A DNA stretch of 64,000 nt from Calocera cornea HHB12733 (taxonomy: Eukaryota > Basidiomycota > Dacrymycetes > Dacrymycetales > Dacrymycetaceae). The position numbers and the translations under genes were made by a program. Position 1 is the stretch's first letter. Every line of letters starts with the position of its first letter. This document shows, piece by piece, positions 1-12,124 of the stretch. The stretch lies in assembly GCA_001632435.1 (NCBI GenBank), contig KV423974.1, positions 108,111 through 172,110 of the forward strand, written 5' to 3'. The notes under the pieces were generated by a model. That model had not been told where the DNA came from. It saw nothing but the letters and a program-made list of their open reading frames with translations, and ran no database searches.

Positions 1-1811
1 GCCCTCTTCAACACGTCCCGCATCTCAGCCTTGATTGCCTCCTCCGTACCAATGATCTCTGTTCCGTTGGGCCCACCGCGGAAGGCCTTCGTCTTCGCGA
101 CGCCAATCCTGACCTGGAGCAACTCGAACGCCGTGTCGAGAACCTCGCTCAGCCAGCGCGCGAGGTGAGGCTGATCGGCTCCGATCGGCCAGGCGATGAG
201 CGGCATGCCCTGTGCAAGAGCTTCGGAAGTGGCTCCTGCACCGCAGTGGGAGACCGTCCATCCAGTAGCCTGGCGCCATCAGGTCAGCACTATCACGTGA
301 CATGCAAACGATTGCTCCTACCGGATGCTGGAGTATCGCCTGCTGCGGGGCCCACGGCACGAACAGACCCTTGCCGCTCGCTTCAACCCTCTCCCTCAGA
401 CCCTCCGGCAGCTGCAGAGCGGGTGACGCTGCAGCAAACAAGAACGGCATGGGTTCCTCCAGCGCCATCAAAACGTCAAATAGATAACCGATGTGCTTGC
501 TCTGAGGAACCATGAGGGATCCAAAAGTGACATATATAACACTGTTAGCACCGTGCTTCGCCAAGGCTTCGTCGAGGAAGGCAATGGACGGGTCCACAGC
601 CTTGTTGATTGTCTCCTCTTGCGGGTTGGTATATGAGATCTTGAGCTCAGTAGTCGAATCCGGTCCTTCTGAAGCCGCACTGATGTGAGAATCAAGATAG
701 GACGAGGGAAGTTGAGGACCCAAAGACAATATGGGGCGCGGGGCTATGGCACAGAACCATTCCTTGAGGCCCTCGGTGCCCTCTTTATCCTGCAATTCCA
801 ATGAGATGGAGCGTGATGCCAAGAAGGGTAATCTTAACATACCATCTCCAGCACAGTAGGGAGAATTAGACCATCACATTTCCTCACAAACGGGCTGACA
901 CCGGCGATAGACCAATACATGCCTGGCGCCCAGAAGTCTTGAGGGAAGTCCTCCCACTCGAAAGACGGCTTCAAGCCTTTGACTCTGACAATGTCATCAG
1001 GGTAGCGGCCGGAGTAAGCAAATGTCTGTTGATGCCAATGAGAATGAGGATCAAACCAAGTCACATGAGGACAGACCTGCTTGGCAATTTCGGCGAACGA
1101 TCGCCCCTTCCTGCGCTCTGGGTCGGCCTCAATGGCGTCACACTCCTCCACGTAGCCTTCAGCCTGTCCACCGGCGGCAAGCGTTCCGAAGAGCCTCGTA
1201 AATGCGGTCGAATTGCAAATCCAGTACATGTAGGTCTTGACCCCATAAGCCTCCTGGATCGGCATGGCAGCATCGCCCAAGAACATGTCACTGATGACAA
1301 GACTCGGCTTCTGAGCAAGGCCTTCCCACTCGACTCCATTGTCGTCTTTAAAGGTTTCTCCCCTCATGAGGTGATGAGCGATCTTCTGTATCGCCTTCGT
1401 GCTCTCGACGGAAGGTTGGCGGAATTCTCTAGGGTCGATAGTGGCGACCGTAGCCATCAACTGAGGTGTGAGCCCTGCAAGCATACGACCACCGCCGATG
1501 ACACGGACTCGTGAGATGATGTCTTTCTCATCTTCTCCAACGATACGTTGCACTTCGCCTTGCGCGTTGGTTTGAAAGTCAGCATCAACAATGATCGCTA
1601 GAGGGGCTCAGAGCGCTGCAGGCATAGGGAAGTAATCGGACTGACAGACAATGAGATCCGGAAACCTGCGGGCCATATTCACCGCAAGATTACTTTCGGG
1701 ACGGATGTGCCCTAAACCAATTTGTTAGAACCTTAGCGTGTTCAGATTATCACCGTAGTTTCGCTGCGTACCCCAAGGGACAAATGTAATAATAATGACA
1801 TGTCTGGCCAT
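1..1811 (-). CDS. UDP-glycosyltransferase UGT1 (3' end outside window)
   Basis: Family 1-type UDP-glycosyltransferase, expected to move a sugar from a UDP-sugar to a small acceptor; the acceptor cannot be read from sequence. Start at 1811 gives MARHVIIITF, the N-terminal Rossmann strand shared by every copy in this window. Short introns follow the first two exons; one donor is GTCAGT and is conserved in the paralogs. The C-terminal donor-binding part has the PWAPQQAILQHP block (about 380-500) and, after one more intron, a GW-x-VSHCGAG segment. About 40 codons of the C terminus lie beyond position 1. The reading frame is intact as far as seen. It is the leftmost of four minus-strand tandem copies, closest in sequence to UGT5 at 20-22 kb. 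No signal peptide, so probably cytosolic. Family assignment is secure; substrate unknown. Confidence 0.9.
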
Positions 1812-1874
1812 TGCTGAGTGGTTATGGAGATCGGATCGTGGAGTGACCGTTGTCTCTTCAGCAGTGTCCGAGCC

Positions 1875-1882
1875 ATTTATAG
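1875..1882 (-). promoter_or_regulatory. TATA box of UGT1
   Basis: CTATAAAT on the minus strand lies about 65 bp before the UGT1 start. A CTACCTA box sits just upstream of it (about 1887-1893), as in UGT2 and UGT3. Confidence 0.55.
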
Positions 1883-1889
1883 GCGCATA

Positions 1890-2827
1890 GGTAGACGGTT
1901 GCACGTGTGGGGAAATAAACAGCGGCTTCGTGGGTCGATCACATCTGACCGATGACTCTGATCCTGGTTGTGAGGCGCAAATCAGCCGTTACGTGCCTTC
2001 GCGCAGTACTGGCGGCTGTTCATGTACAAGCTCGGTCAGCATAGGTTTAGAGAAGTCCAAGCAGTGCTATCAACAACCGGGCATCGCGGCGGGGAACGCG
2101 TCGTGTAACCTGCTGCATAGAGTGTGCTTAGACAGCCGGCGCGTGTGTTTCGTAGCCGAAGGACAAGATGTCGAGTCGAGGAACGTTACCACGCTAGTTT
2201 TGTCTCCGAGCCTGCACAGTGCATCTAGACGTCGGTTGTTGGGCGTTTGCCCGGGTGATGAGTCGGCCATTGGGCGTGGGAAAATAACGAAGTTAGACAG
2301 TTCATCTGACACAATCAGAAATCCGTTTGATGGATCGGTCGGGCGAAATTAGACCGCGAGCAGTTGACCCTGAACCGCCGGGGGCTGTGTGCGGCCCCAT
2401 TAGCCCATGTGTGGGCAATCAAGGAAATTGCACCCGCCGGCGGGGCATTGGGGGCCAAGTGCCCCCGAAAAAAGGGCAAACGGGGAACTATCTCCTGTAC
2501 ATAACCAGTGTCCCACAGTCCCACTGTCTCACATGGTAGCATGCTTTGGTAAGGAAACATGGAACAAAGCTACTGTATGCCCAAGCCAATAAATCTGAAA
2601 CAGGCGCTTCCAGCACGGGTACATGCTGGTGTGCTCCAGAATCGCCCTCCTAGGTCAGGGCCGTTCCGCAGTATCATTCGGCACAGGATCTGGTGCAGTC
2701 AACGTGACTACTTCTGCGGATGCCAGGATGCCACATGTGAACTCTAGTCCATGTTCTTTCTGCATCCTCATCCGGACTCCTCGCATGAGTTCTCTTTGCA
2801 CAATATTTATATCCCTCACCCGACACC
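1890..2827. other. Spacer between UGT1 and UGT2, no gene seen
   Basis: About 0.9 kb without a convincing coding region. Open frames here are short and lack splice or family support. No clear relic of the bL31m gene was found, unlike the other UGT spacers. Confidence 0.5.
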
Positions 2828-4764
2828 CTACATGATCTCCTTATTAAGAAGTTCGAAGTGCTCGTCCACTTGACCGCCAGGCACCAAAGCCTCGCGTATC
2901 AACTGCTGAACCTTGCCTGCATTCGCCCTCTTCCTCCTTCCTTCTTCCCCACGTGCCCTCGTCAGGACATCCTTCATCTCGGCTTTGATAGCCTCTTCCG
3001 TACCAACGATCTCAGTCCCGTTGGGTCCACCACGGAAGGCCTTGTTATGGCCAAGGCGAGCACGGACCTGGAGCAGCTCAAAGGCAGTGTCCAGCACCTC
3101 ACTCACCCATCGTGCGTTCGACGGCTGTTCGGCACCGACCGGCCATGCGATCAGCGGTATACCCTGTGCTAAGGATTCTGTGATTCCGCCTGCGCCGCAG
3201 TGCGAGACGGCCCAGCCAGTAGCCTGTGGGCGATCAGCCCACTTGACATTGGACCCTCAGGACCACGTACCGGGTGCTCAAGGACGGCCTGCTGCGGCGC
3301 CCATGGGACAAGGAGACCTCGACCTGTTGTAGCCACTTTCTCCCGAATGCTGTCAGATATATGCATGGCGGTCGATGCAGTCGTAAAGAGGAATGGCATG
3401 GGCTCTTCCAGCTCCAGCAACACATCCAGAAGATAGCCGACACGGGCCAGTTCTGGCACCATGAGCGACCCAAAAGTTATGTATAACACGCTCTTGGCAC
3501 CATACTTCTTCAACGCATTATTGAGGAAGATGATGGACGTATCAGACTTGTCGCCAGCAGTTTCTTGCGAGTTGAAGTACGAAATCCTGACTTCCGAGCG
3601 AGACGTGGGAGGCTCTTCGAACCTGTCGCCGCCCTTGGCGTTAAGGTACGAGGCAGGAAGCTGAGGACCCAGCGAGAAGACAGGGCGCGAGGTATTTGCG
3701 CAAAACCATTCCTTCACGCCGTCGGTCCCCTCAGCATCCTGACGCAAGGGTAAGAGGAAATGTTCCACCTGATAAGTACAGCACGTACTAGAGTGAGAAC
3801 AGTAGGAAGCAGGAGACCGTCGCATATGTTGACAAAAGGGTAAACGCTAGCCATGGCCCAATACCCCGCGGCAGACCATGGTCGTTCCACAGGCACGTTC
3901 TCCCACTCGTAAAAGGGCTTCATGCCTTTAACCCGGACGATGCCACCCGGGTAGCGGCCCGAGTGTATATTCATCTATGGGGCCATTAGTCCCAACAGTT
4001 TACAGACAGCTAGAAGAGCATACCTGCGTGGCGATCTCGACGAAGGATCGTCCCTTCTTGCGGGCTGGGTCCGCCTCAATGGCATGACATTCCTCGAGGA
4101 AGCCCTGGGCTTGTCCACCGAATGCAAGGGGCCCAAACGCCCTGGTGAGAGCGGCCGAAAAGGATATCCAATACATGTAGGTCTTCAGCTGGTACAACTC
4201 CCTCATCGGGGCAGCAACGTCGGCCATGAACATGTCTGTGATCAACAAGCTGGGCTTCTGTGAAATACCATCCCACAATACGCCGTTATCATCCTGGAAC
4301 GATTCACCCTTCATCACATGGTGGAAAACGGCCTGAACGTCCTGAGTAAACTGAGATGAGGGTATCCGAAAGGTCCGAGGGTCGAATCTTCCCAAGTCAG
4401 CCATGATTTCCGGCGTGATTCCTGCCAAGGCACGTCCAGCAGCAATGACACGGATACGTTTCAGCACGTCCTTCTCATTTTCGTACACAACACGATCCAC
4501 CTCATCTTGAGCATTGATCTGGAAGCTTGCATCGGCTATGACCGCTGCAGTTTGCGAAGGGTTAGCAGTATAAGTGACGACCACAGGTACAAGGCAACTG
4601 ACAGATGGAGACATCCGGAATCTTGCGTGCGATGTTCACAGCAAGGTTCAGCTCGGGACGCAGATGACCTACGCTTCACATTATTAGTCTGGGCTATAGC
4701 AGCGGGAAGTGCAGAAGTGCGTACCCCATGCGAAGAAACCGAGGAGGATGATGTGGCGTGTCAT
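2828..4764 (-). CDS. UDP-glycosyltransferase UGT2
   Basis: Complete UGT of about 550 residues in six exons, same family and intron positions as UGT1, UGT3 and UGT5. It starts MTRHIILLGFFAWG at 4764 and ends in LLNKEIM at 2828. Recognisable blocks in order: the SVIADASF strand after intron 2, TDMFMADVAAPM, SGRYPGGIVRVKGMKPFYEW, SIIFLNNALKKYGAKS, VPWAPQQAVLEHP and the SHCGAG/PLIAWPVGA/NARW donor-binding segment. The helix EEAIKAEMKDVLTRARGEE near the C terminus is shared by all copies. All frames are open. It is in the same orientation as its neighbours and separated from UGT3 by a duplicated spacer. Acceptor unknown. Confidence 0.92.
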
Positions 4765-4824
4765 GGGGAGATTTCCGGGGTAGCAAGGTGTCGATGGGAC
4801 GAAAATCGATTCATTTCCCCATCA

Positions 4825-4830
4825 GTTATA
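4825..4830 (-). promoter_or_regulatory. Weak TATA element of UGT2
   Basis: TATAAC on the minus strand, about 60 bp before the start codon, the same distance as in the other copies. A CTACCTAGTC box lies about 20 bp further upstream. Confidence 0.4.
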
Positions 4831-4839
4831 CGTGCTGTT

Positions 4840-6060
4840 AGACTAGGTAGTTTGACCTAAAAAAATGTACAGTTCTGTAGATCAGAGCCCTACCGGTGAC
4901 TTGGATGGGACTGCAAAAGCGGAGCAAGACCCATTTTATGGAGAGCAATCCATCGGATGTGTGCGATCGGCTCGGGAGCTCTGGTCGGAGGCTGGGTCAA
5001 CAACACGCATCACGCGCTTGGCACAGACCACAGGTCACATAAGGCGTCGTTGAGCCAGACAGATTCGATGTCGGTCATGAAACTCTGTTAGAGATGTTTC
5101 ACAACTCGTCCACCTGTCCGCAGCGGCGACCTACTTGCGCACCTATGAGACATTGCGATACACTTTCGCACTGTGGAAGTTTATAGTACTTAGGAGATGA
5201 GATAAGCAATTGAATAGTTACGCAGCTTGGTCATGCCGATGATCGCTGGGGGCTGTACCGAACCGATGTCAGAGAAGACTCGCAATGCGAAATGAATGCT
5301 CTCACGTCTCGTATTGCTGCAGCGTTGCGTGCCTGGAGAGGACCAGTAAGGGTTCGTATGGGATGAGGGCGATACGAAGTGTGGTACTCTTGTGATCGAG
5401 GGTAGGCTGGATTACGGTGTGCACCGAGCCTCGTATTCGGAGGGCCCGGCGGCGACAAGAACATCCGAATCGGAAACCCCGAGGCAAAGACGGTTTCTAC
5501 GTCTGCGCTATGATCGTTCATCTGGTCACCGTCGTTAGTGGAGCTTGACCCGCAGCGTTTTAGGCGGACACTGTACTCACAGAGCGCTCGATTTCCATCG
5601 GCATTCACAACCTGGATGGATCACTCACTATCCATAGAAAGAAACGAGCAGTTCGCTTGATGACAGTCAGACCAAAAGCGCCTGCAAGGTCCGTGGCGGA
5701 GATCCACCAGGGACCCACGCAGCGTTTGGCGTGTGCATATACAGGATCGCTATTGCAGTTCCACGTCCCTCGTCTCGCTGCTTGACGGTCGTGATAGTTA
5801 TGCAACAATCGATATTCAATTTTCATCCAAGACAACCCCGATAGCAATAGGCGCATTCACAGTAGCGAACCAGGACTGGGACAGAACGCCCGGGACACAC
5901 GCTGCAACGGTAGACCAGGGAGAATACGTAGGTGAACACCAATGCAATCGCATTGATGCCGGTGCAAATAGAGCAAATATGAACAAGAAGTGCCTACTGC
6001 ATCGTCAGGATCAGGTCGTAAGAGACAAATTGGATGATGGACGTACATAACAAGATTGCC
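4840..6060. other. UGT2-UGT3 spacer: first copy of a duplicated, decayed gene
   Basis: Roughly 5080-6060 matches the spacers at about 8820-9130 and 12430-13400. On the minus strand, short broken frames translate to related peptides: IQPTLDH near 5400 and RHATLQQYE near 5330 have counterparts IQPTLDY near 12710 and RHATLQQ near 8990. A hydrophobic stretch INAIALVFTYVFSLVY is readable near 5930, hinting that the ancestor was a membrane protein. No intact gene is left. Confidence 0.45.
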
Positions 6061-6190
6061 AACCGTCGCACCTTCTCGTTCGTCACCTTCTCACTCCACT
6101 CGTAGCTCACCTCTTCGGTCCACCCTGAATTGACCTCCTTGAACAAGTTTCCTCCCAGTCTTCCCATCCCCGGCTCCGCCTCTGCCCACG
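6061..6190 (-). pseudogene. Decayed 3' fragment of the bL31m gene (copy 1)
   Basis: This stretch, read antisense, aligns with the 3' end of the mitochondrial ribosomal protein gene at 13412-13530: the CCAAC-GTC start, the run of pyrimidine-rich codons, and the segment corresponding to CTCCTTGAACA(G/A). It is short, has no start and has frame changes. It marks where a tandem duplication unit ended. Confidence 0.55.
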
Positions 6191-6437
6191 CGGAGAGGCG
6201 AGGAGCACCTCGGGTGTCCTGTTCACCCGCAGTTCCATGATGATATCGACATGCTCGACATCACAATGTAAGCCTTCCAGAACAAAGAGGCCGTGCACCA
6301 CCGATATGCGACAGATGGAGAGATCGGACTTGCGCATACACGTTACTGTAGCTTCAGGCACCAAGAAGAGTGAAGTAGAGTCACAAGACACGGCGTGGTG
6401 GGGCCACGTCGCGTCCACAGAGCCCGGTGGCTGTACT

Positions 6438-6530
6438 GTACAGTCTGGTACGGTACAGTACATCGGGGTTCCCGGACACGGAATACGGAATACGGAATAC
6501 GGAAATAATTCCGTATTCCGTGTCCGGGAT
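6438..6530. mobile_element. Small foldback insertion with a perfect 20 bp inverted repeat
   Basis: Arms at 6471-6490 and 6509-6528 are exact reverse complements (CCCGGACACGGAATACGG...), with GGAATAC repeated three times on the left side. A second inverted pair, TGTACTGTAC at 6432-6441 and GTACAGTACA at 6453-6462, lies beside it. The paralogous spacer near 9850-9880 reads through without it. GTACT occurs on both sides (6433-6437, 6531-6535), which would fit a 5 bp target duplication. Could also be a replication-slippage palindrome. Confidence 0.5.
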
Positions 6531-6688
6531 GTACTGGTAGCGTAAACGCTGCAGGGTACTGTGTCCTCCTCAGCTGTGGAGTCCGACTTTGCGAATATCT
6601 AGATATCATTTGTATCTTACGTTATGCTGGCTCAGCGGAACGACTGCGAATCCTCGGATGGTGATTCCACGTAACCTCGCCCTGCACT

Positions 6689-8603
6689 TTACAAGATCTC
6701 CCTATTGAGAAGTTCGAAGTGCTGGTCCACTTGACCGCCAGGCGCCTCAGCCTCGTGGATCAACTGTTTGACCCTGCCCGCATTGGTCCTCTTTCTCTTC
6801 CCGTCTTCTCCCCGCGCCCTCGTTAGCACGTCCTTCATCTCGGCTTTGATCGCCTCTTCAGTGCCAATGATCTCTGTCCCATTGGGTCCACCGCGGAAGG
6901 CCTTCGTTTGGCCGAGCCCAGTGCGGACCTGTAGGAGCTCAAAGGCAGTGTCCAGCACCTCGACCATCCAGCGTGCATTCTGGGGCTGATCCGCCAGCGC
7001 CGGCCATGTGATCAGGGGCATCCCCTGTGCGAGCGCCTCCGCAGTTCCACCCGCGCCGCAATGCGAGATCACCCAGCCTGTTGCCTGCAGACGATGAGGG
7101 CACGGCGGGTCCAGAACACAAGATCACGTACCGGGTGCTGGAACACAGTCTGCTGGGGAGCCCACGGGACGATGAGGCCTCGGCCACTTGCGACCACCTT
7201 CTCGCGAACGCTCTCCGAGAGCTGCAATGATGGCGATGCGGCAGCAAAGAGGAAGGGCATGGGTTCTTCTAGATCCAGCAAGACATCGAAAAGATAGCCG
7301 AGATACTCCGGCGACGGCGCCGTCATCGAGCCAAAAGTGATGTACAAGGTGCTGTTGGCCCCGTACTTCGCCAAAGCCTCGTCGAGGAAGACAATCGACG
7401 GGTCGTTCTTGTTGTCGGCCTCCCCTTGCTGTTTGAAGTACGCGACCGTTACTTCTGCGCGAGATCCAGAGGAACCGGCGCTGCCTTGGGTATGAAGATA
7501 AGAAGCAGGAAGCTGAGGGCCCAATGAGAAGATCGGGCGCGAGAACCACTCCTTCACGCCGTCGGTGCCGTCTCCGTCCTGATACAAGGGTGAGACAAGA
7601 AATCGCAAGATGAAGTAACGGGACAGCTCCTACCAATGTGAGAACAGAGGGAAGAAGGAGACCGTCGCATGTCTTCACAAGGGGGTACGCACCAGCGATG
7701 GCCCAATACATCGGAGGAGACCACTGCTCCTGAGGGAAGTCCTCCCACTCGTAGAACGGCTTCATTCCTTTCACCCGAACAACGTCATCGGGGTAACGGC
7801 CCGAGTGTGCATACATCTATGGATGCTCAGTCGGGATGGTGGCCTCGAAGATATAGGGATACATACATGCTTGGCGATCTCGACAAAGGATCGTCCCTTC
7901 CTGCGCTCAGGATCTGCCTCGATGGCATCACATTCCTCGACGTAACCCTCAGCTTGCCCACCGACCGCGACGGTGCCGAACAACCTTGTGAAAGTGGCGG
8001 AATACGAAACTGAATAGATGTAGGTCTTGAGATGGTACATCTCCTTCATAGGTGCAGCCACGTCGGCCATGAACATGTCTGTTATCACGAAGCTGGGCTT
8101 CGGTGCAATACCGTCCCATGATACACCATTGTCGTCTTGGAATGGCTCGCCCTTCATAACCTTGTGAAAGATCGCCTGAGAGGCTTCAGTGAACGACGCT
8201 GGAGGGATCCGTAAACCTCTGGGGTCAAGGGTCCCCATGGTAGCCATCAGCTCCGGCGTGAATCCTGCCAAGGCAATTCCACCGGCAATGACGCGGATGC
8301 GTTTAAGTACGTCTTTCTCATTTTCTCCCACAACACGCTCCACCTCTGCTTGGGCGTTGGTCTGAAAGCCCGCATCAGCTATGACCGCTGGAGGTTTGCG
8401 AAATGTTAGCCAGATGCGTAACTACGGGTACAGGAAAAAGCTGACAGACGATGAGATCGGGGATCTTGCGGGCAATGTTCACTGCAAGATTAAGCTCGGG
8501 ACGCATGTGGCCTGTATTTCGAGTTAGACTTGATATGACGGCGTGAACTGCAGTAATGCTTACCCCATGCGAAGAAAGCGAGGACGATGATATGTCGCGT
8601 CAT
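6689..8603 (-). CDS. UDP-glycosyltransferase UGT3
   Basis: Complete UGT, about 550 residues, six exons. It starts MTRHIIVLAFFAWG at 8603 and ends LLNREIL at 6689. The acceptor half has TDMFMADVAAPMKEMYHLK and SGRYPDDVVRVKGMKPFYEW. The donor half has STLYITFGSMTAPSPEYLGY, GLIVPWAPQQTVFQHP and, after a short intron, ISHCGAGGTAEALAQG. Frames are open throughout, so it appears functional. It is the closest relative of the UGT4 pseudogene next to it. Sequences from a UGT of this type reappear as short scrambled pieces at 61.1-61.9 kb. Acceptor unknown. Confidence 0.92.
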
Positions 8604-8663
8604 GGTGAGATGTTCGGGGGAGGAAAGTGTCAAAGAGGCAATAAGCCTACCATTCTGGGGTCT

Positions 8664-8671
8664 CTTATAAG
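8664..8671 (-). promoter_or_regulatory. TATA box of UGT3
   Basis: CTTATAAG about 60 bp upstream of the UGT3 start, preceded by the shared CTACCTAGA box at about 8682-8690. Confidence 0.55.
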
Positions 8672-8699
8672 CGCTGACGATCTAGGTAGTCCGGTCCCA

Positions 8700-9469
8700 C
8701 ACGGGTCGACTGTCAGTTCAGATTTGAATCTTGGTCGTGTGCAGGGGTTCAGGCCCTGATCTTCAGCTTAGCCCGGAGATTCGCAGCCCCATTTGAAACA
8801 CGATTAAACGGCAGGTCGACGCACCGATTGTAATATACGCGATCATACACTTGCGCCCCTGGATGAGTCAAGCGGACCGTGAGAAAACCAATGGAATACT
8901 TACGTACATGGCCATAAATGATCGGGGGGCTGTGCCTATGTATTTGATGGTAAGACCGAAAAGGGGAAGGGGGGTGCTCTTCACGACGCGTTGTTGTAAC
9001 GTTGCGTGCCGGAGGACCTTAATTGTAAGGCTTCGTCTGATGAAGGCGACGCTCGGTAGATAAGCCGGAGCGATGTTGTTATTGAAGTTCCAGGTGGTGC
9101 CTTCATGTGCGCATTGCACAGCGTTCATGTCCCGTTGCGCGCTCTCCTTTTACATCCTTTCGCGGGCTGAACGCCTGAACGATCCCGTTGCAGCCGAAAC
9201 CCGGCCATCATCCGGATCATCCTTGATCTGAATGCACGCATTCGCGGGGAACACCCGGAATGAAACAGATGCCGGAAGGGCGAAGCCAAGGCAGTCGCGC
9301 AAAGAGAAAACGCGGCAGGGGAACGCCGATGCCATTATATTGATGGTCATGCAGAGAGGGTAACATGACGGTGGATTGTGCCTAAGTTAGGGCAACATCA
9401 ATGCCACGTAGTGAAGTGAATTGGTTTCAGGACGTACGCGTTATGGTAGCTGACCGCCCTTCCTGCTTC
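8700..9469. other. UGT3-UGT4 spacer: second copy of the decayed spacer gene
   Basis: About 8820-9130 is related to 5160-5760 and 12460-13040. The minus strand carries the VLRHATLQQ peptide near 8990 that is also seen in the first spacer. No intact reading frame remains. Confidence 0.4.
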
Positions 9470-9660
9470 TTGTCCTTGCCCGGCTGCTCGTCCCATCCGA
9501 TGTTCATATATTCATAACACCCAGTCGCCCTCATTGATAGCTTGCTTCTCTGTACATCCTCACCCGGCTCTGCTTCTGCCTGCACAGCGCCCGCAAACCG
9601 CCTCTTGAACCTGCCTAGGCGGCCGAGCTCCGATTCGGAGGCCGGACAGGCGCGACGGCT
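9470..9660 (-). pseudogene. Decayed 3' fragment of the bL31m gene (copy 2)
   Basis: Closely resembles 13430-13600, the 3' part of the intact mitochondrial ribosomal gene, including the block coding for the LGRLGRFRRRFAGA region (9598-9640 against 13558-13600). It has no start codon and the frame is not maintained. The better match than copy 1 suggests a younger duplication. Confidence 0.65.
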
Positions 9661-10145
9661 CTCCTGCGCACATACCTCTGTACGGAGTTATTGAGCGATC
9701 GACACAAAAAGGTTGAAGTATTCAGTAGCAAAGCGATCCACCCACTCCGTGCTGGTGGATAGTGAATATGGACGGGTGGATTCAGCTGTCGGAAGAGCAG
9801 AGCGGAGCCACGGGCAGTGCCTGCGCAGTCCAACGAGACGCGTCGCGGGGCCCGGTGGCGGTACTGTAACGTAAACACGCGTGGATCACATCATACATGC
9901 ATTCAGTGAGCAAAACCGCAAACTGGCTCTGGTCAAACCGTGATACATTCATATGTTTCCTTTATTTGAGCATTCTGTCTTTACACAAGCTTACTCCCAG
10001 TTTGCCGTTATTTGGGCCAGGACAAGCCGTCGCTAATCGACTGTGAATGTCCTCAAAGAATAGCGGACGCACATGTTGGTATGAAGCACCCCTGGTGATC
10101 CTCGAACAGACTATTCCGCGCAATGTCTTACCAACCCCCTGCGTA
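9661..10145. other. Non-coding stretch between bL31m relic 2 and UGT4
   Basis: No gene seen. The sequence near 9840-9885 aligns with the borders of the foldback insertion at 6408-6545 and represents the empty site. Confidence 0.4.
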
Positions 10146-12036
10146 CTACAGGATCTCCTTATCCAGAAGGTCGAAGTGCTCATCGCCTGACCGTCGGGGG
10201 CCTCAGCATCCTGGATAGACTTCCGCACTTTGTCTGCGTTCGCCCTCTTCTAACTCCCTTCTTCCCCACCGGCCCTCGTTAGGACGTCTTTCATCTCGGC
10301 TTTGATCGCCTCCTCCGTCCCAATAATCTCGGTTCCGTTGGAGCCACCGCGGAAGGCTTTGTTTTTGCCGAACCCAGTGCGGACCTGAAGGAACTCGAAG
10401 GCAGTATCAAGTACCTCAGACATCCAGCGTGCATTCTGCGCCTGATCAGCTGCGATCGGCCGTGCGATCAGGGGCATCCCCTGTGCGAGTGCCTCCGCAG
10501 TTCCACCCGCGCTGCAGTGCGAGATCGCCCAGCCTGTTGCCTGCAGACGATGAGATCACGACAGGTCCAAAACTGAAGATCACGTACCGGGTGCTGGAAC
10601 ACAGTCTGCTGGGGTACCAACGGGACGATGAGGCCTCGGCCACTTGCAGCTACCTTCTCGGGAACGCCGTCTGGGAGCTGCAACGATGGTGATGCGGCAG
10701 CAAAGAGGAAGGGCATGGGTTCCTCTAGCTCCAGCAGGAAGTCGAACAAGTAGCTGAGGTGCTCCGGTGAAGGCGACATGAGCGAGCCAAAACTGATGTA
10801 CAAGGCGCTGTTACGCCCGTGCTTCGCCAAAGCATCATCGAGGAAGACAATGGACGGATCGGCCTTGTCACCGGCATCTCCCTGCCGTGTGAAGTACGAA
10901 ACTGCTACTTCTGCCTGAGCCTCGTCGGCGCTGTCTTTGGGGTGGAGGTAAGAGGCGGGAAGTTGAGGGCCAAGGGAGAAGATAGGGCGCGAGACATGTG
11001 CGCAGAACACTCCTTCAGGCCGTTGGTCTCCTCTTCATCCTATCGGAAAAAGTGAGATAATAGGACGTGTGGCCGTAGTAAAGGGACAGCCCATACCAAA
11101 GTCAGGACAGTGAGACCGTCGCGTGTCTTCACAAGGGGGTAAGTACCGGCGATTGGCCAATACATCCCGGGAGACGAAGTCCTCCCATTCGTAGAACCGC
11201 CGCATACCTTTCACCCTGACAATGCCATCCGGATAGCGACCGGAGTGGACATACCTCTACGGCCCATCAGTCCGGAGCCTTCCCGGGAACACGCAGAACA
11301 TACCTTGCAGGCGATCTCTATGAATGAACGTCCCATTTTGGGCTGGGGTCCGCCTCAATAGCGTCGCACTCCTCGACGTAGCCCTCTGCTTGCCCGCCGA
11401 CCGCAAGGGTACCGTATAGCCTCGTGCAAGCGACCGAAAAGGACACCCAATAGATGTATGTCTTGAGGTGGTACATCCTTCTCAATGGCGCGGCGATGTC
11501 GCCCATGAAGATGTCTGGGATCACGAAGCTGGGCTTCTGTGCAACACCGTCCCACGATACGCCGTTATCGTCTTGAAACGGTTCACCCGTCATGAGCTTG
11601 TGAAAGATGGCCTGGACGGCCTGAGTGAACGGAGGCGAGGGGATCCGAAAGACCCTGGGGTCCAGGCTAGCCAACTAAGCCATCATCGTCCGCGTGACTC
11701 CAGCCAAGGTATTTCCGCCAGCGATGATACGGACGCATTTGAGCACGTTCTCCTTCTCTCCAACAACACGCTGCACTTCGTCTTGAGCATTCTTGACGAA
11801 ACCCGCGTCGGCTAAGACGGCCAAATTGGCGAGAGGTTAGCGAGATGAACGACCCCAGTAGAGGGGAATGCCTCACAGACGATGACATCGTGAAATCTGA
11901 GGGCGAGGTTCACGGCAAGATTGAGCTCAGGCGCATATGACCTTTGGGCGAGTTAGACTAAAACATGACCACGGGAACTGCGAAACTGTCGCATACCCCA
12001 TGCGAAGAAAGGAAGGAGCACAATATGGCGAGGCAT
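10146..12036 (-). pseudogene. UDP-glycosyltransferase UGT4, inactivated
   Basis: It has the same architecture as UGT3 and starts MPRHIVLLPFFAWG at 12036, but several lesions are visible. There is an in-frame TAG at 11675-11677, just before LASLDPRVFRIP. Several codons are lost after the YEWEDF block (about 11170-11185). A base is missing in the KEWFCAH block near 11010, shifting the frame. A TAG occurs at 10249-10251, and another single-base loss near 10185 sits before the C-terminal LDKEIL. The middle (SIVFLDDALAKHG, VPQQTVFQHP) is still readable. Decay looks recent because identity to UGT3 is high. Confidence 0.85.
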
Positions 12037-12099
12037 CGTAGGGATTTCTGGGGTAGCAGGGCTGTTGACGGGGTAGAGAGCACCCCAGTGTTCGTTCTA

Positions 12100-12107
12100 C
12101 TTATATG
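12100..12107 (-). promoter_or_regulatory. TATA-like box of the UGT4 pseudogene
   Basis: CATATAAG about 65 bp before the start, with a degenerate TGCCTAGAC version of the shared upstream box. Confidence 0.4.
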
Positions 12108-12124
12108 GGTTGAGGGTCTAGGCA

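Noticed and set aside
1930..2352. 140-residue plus-strand frame upstream of UGT1
   Set aside because: No motif, no intron support, lies in the UGT spacer.
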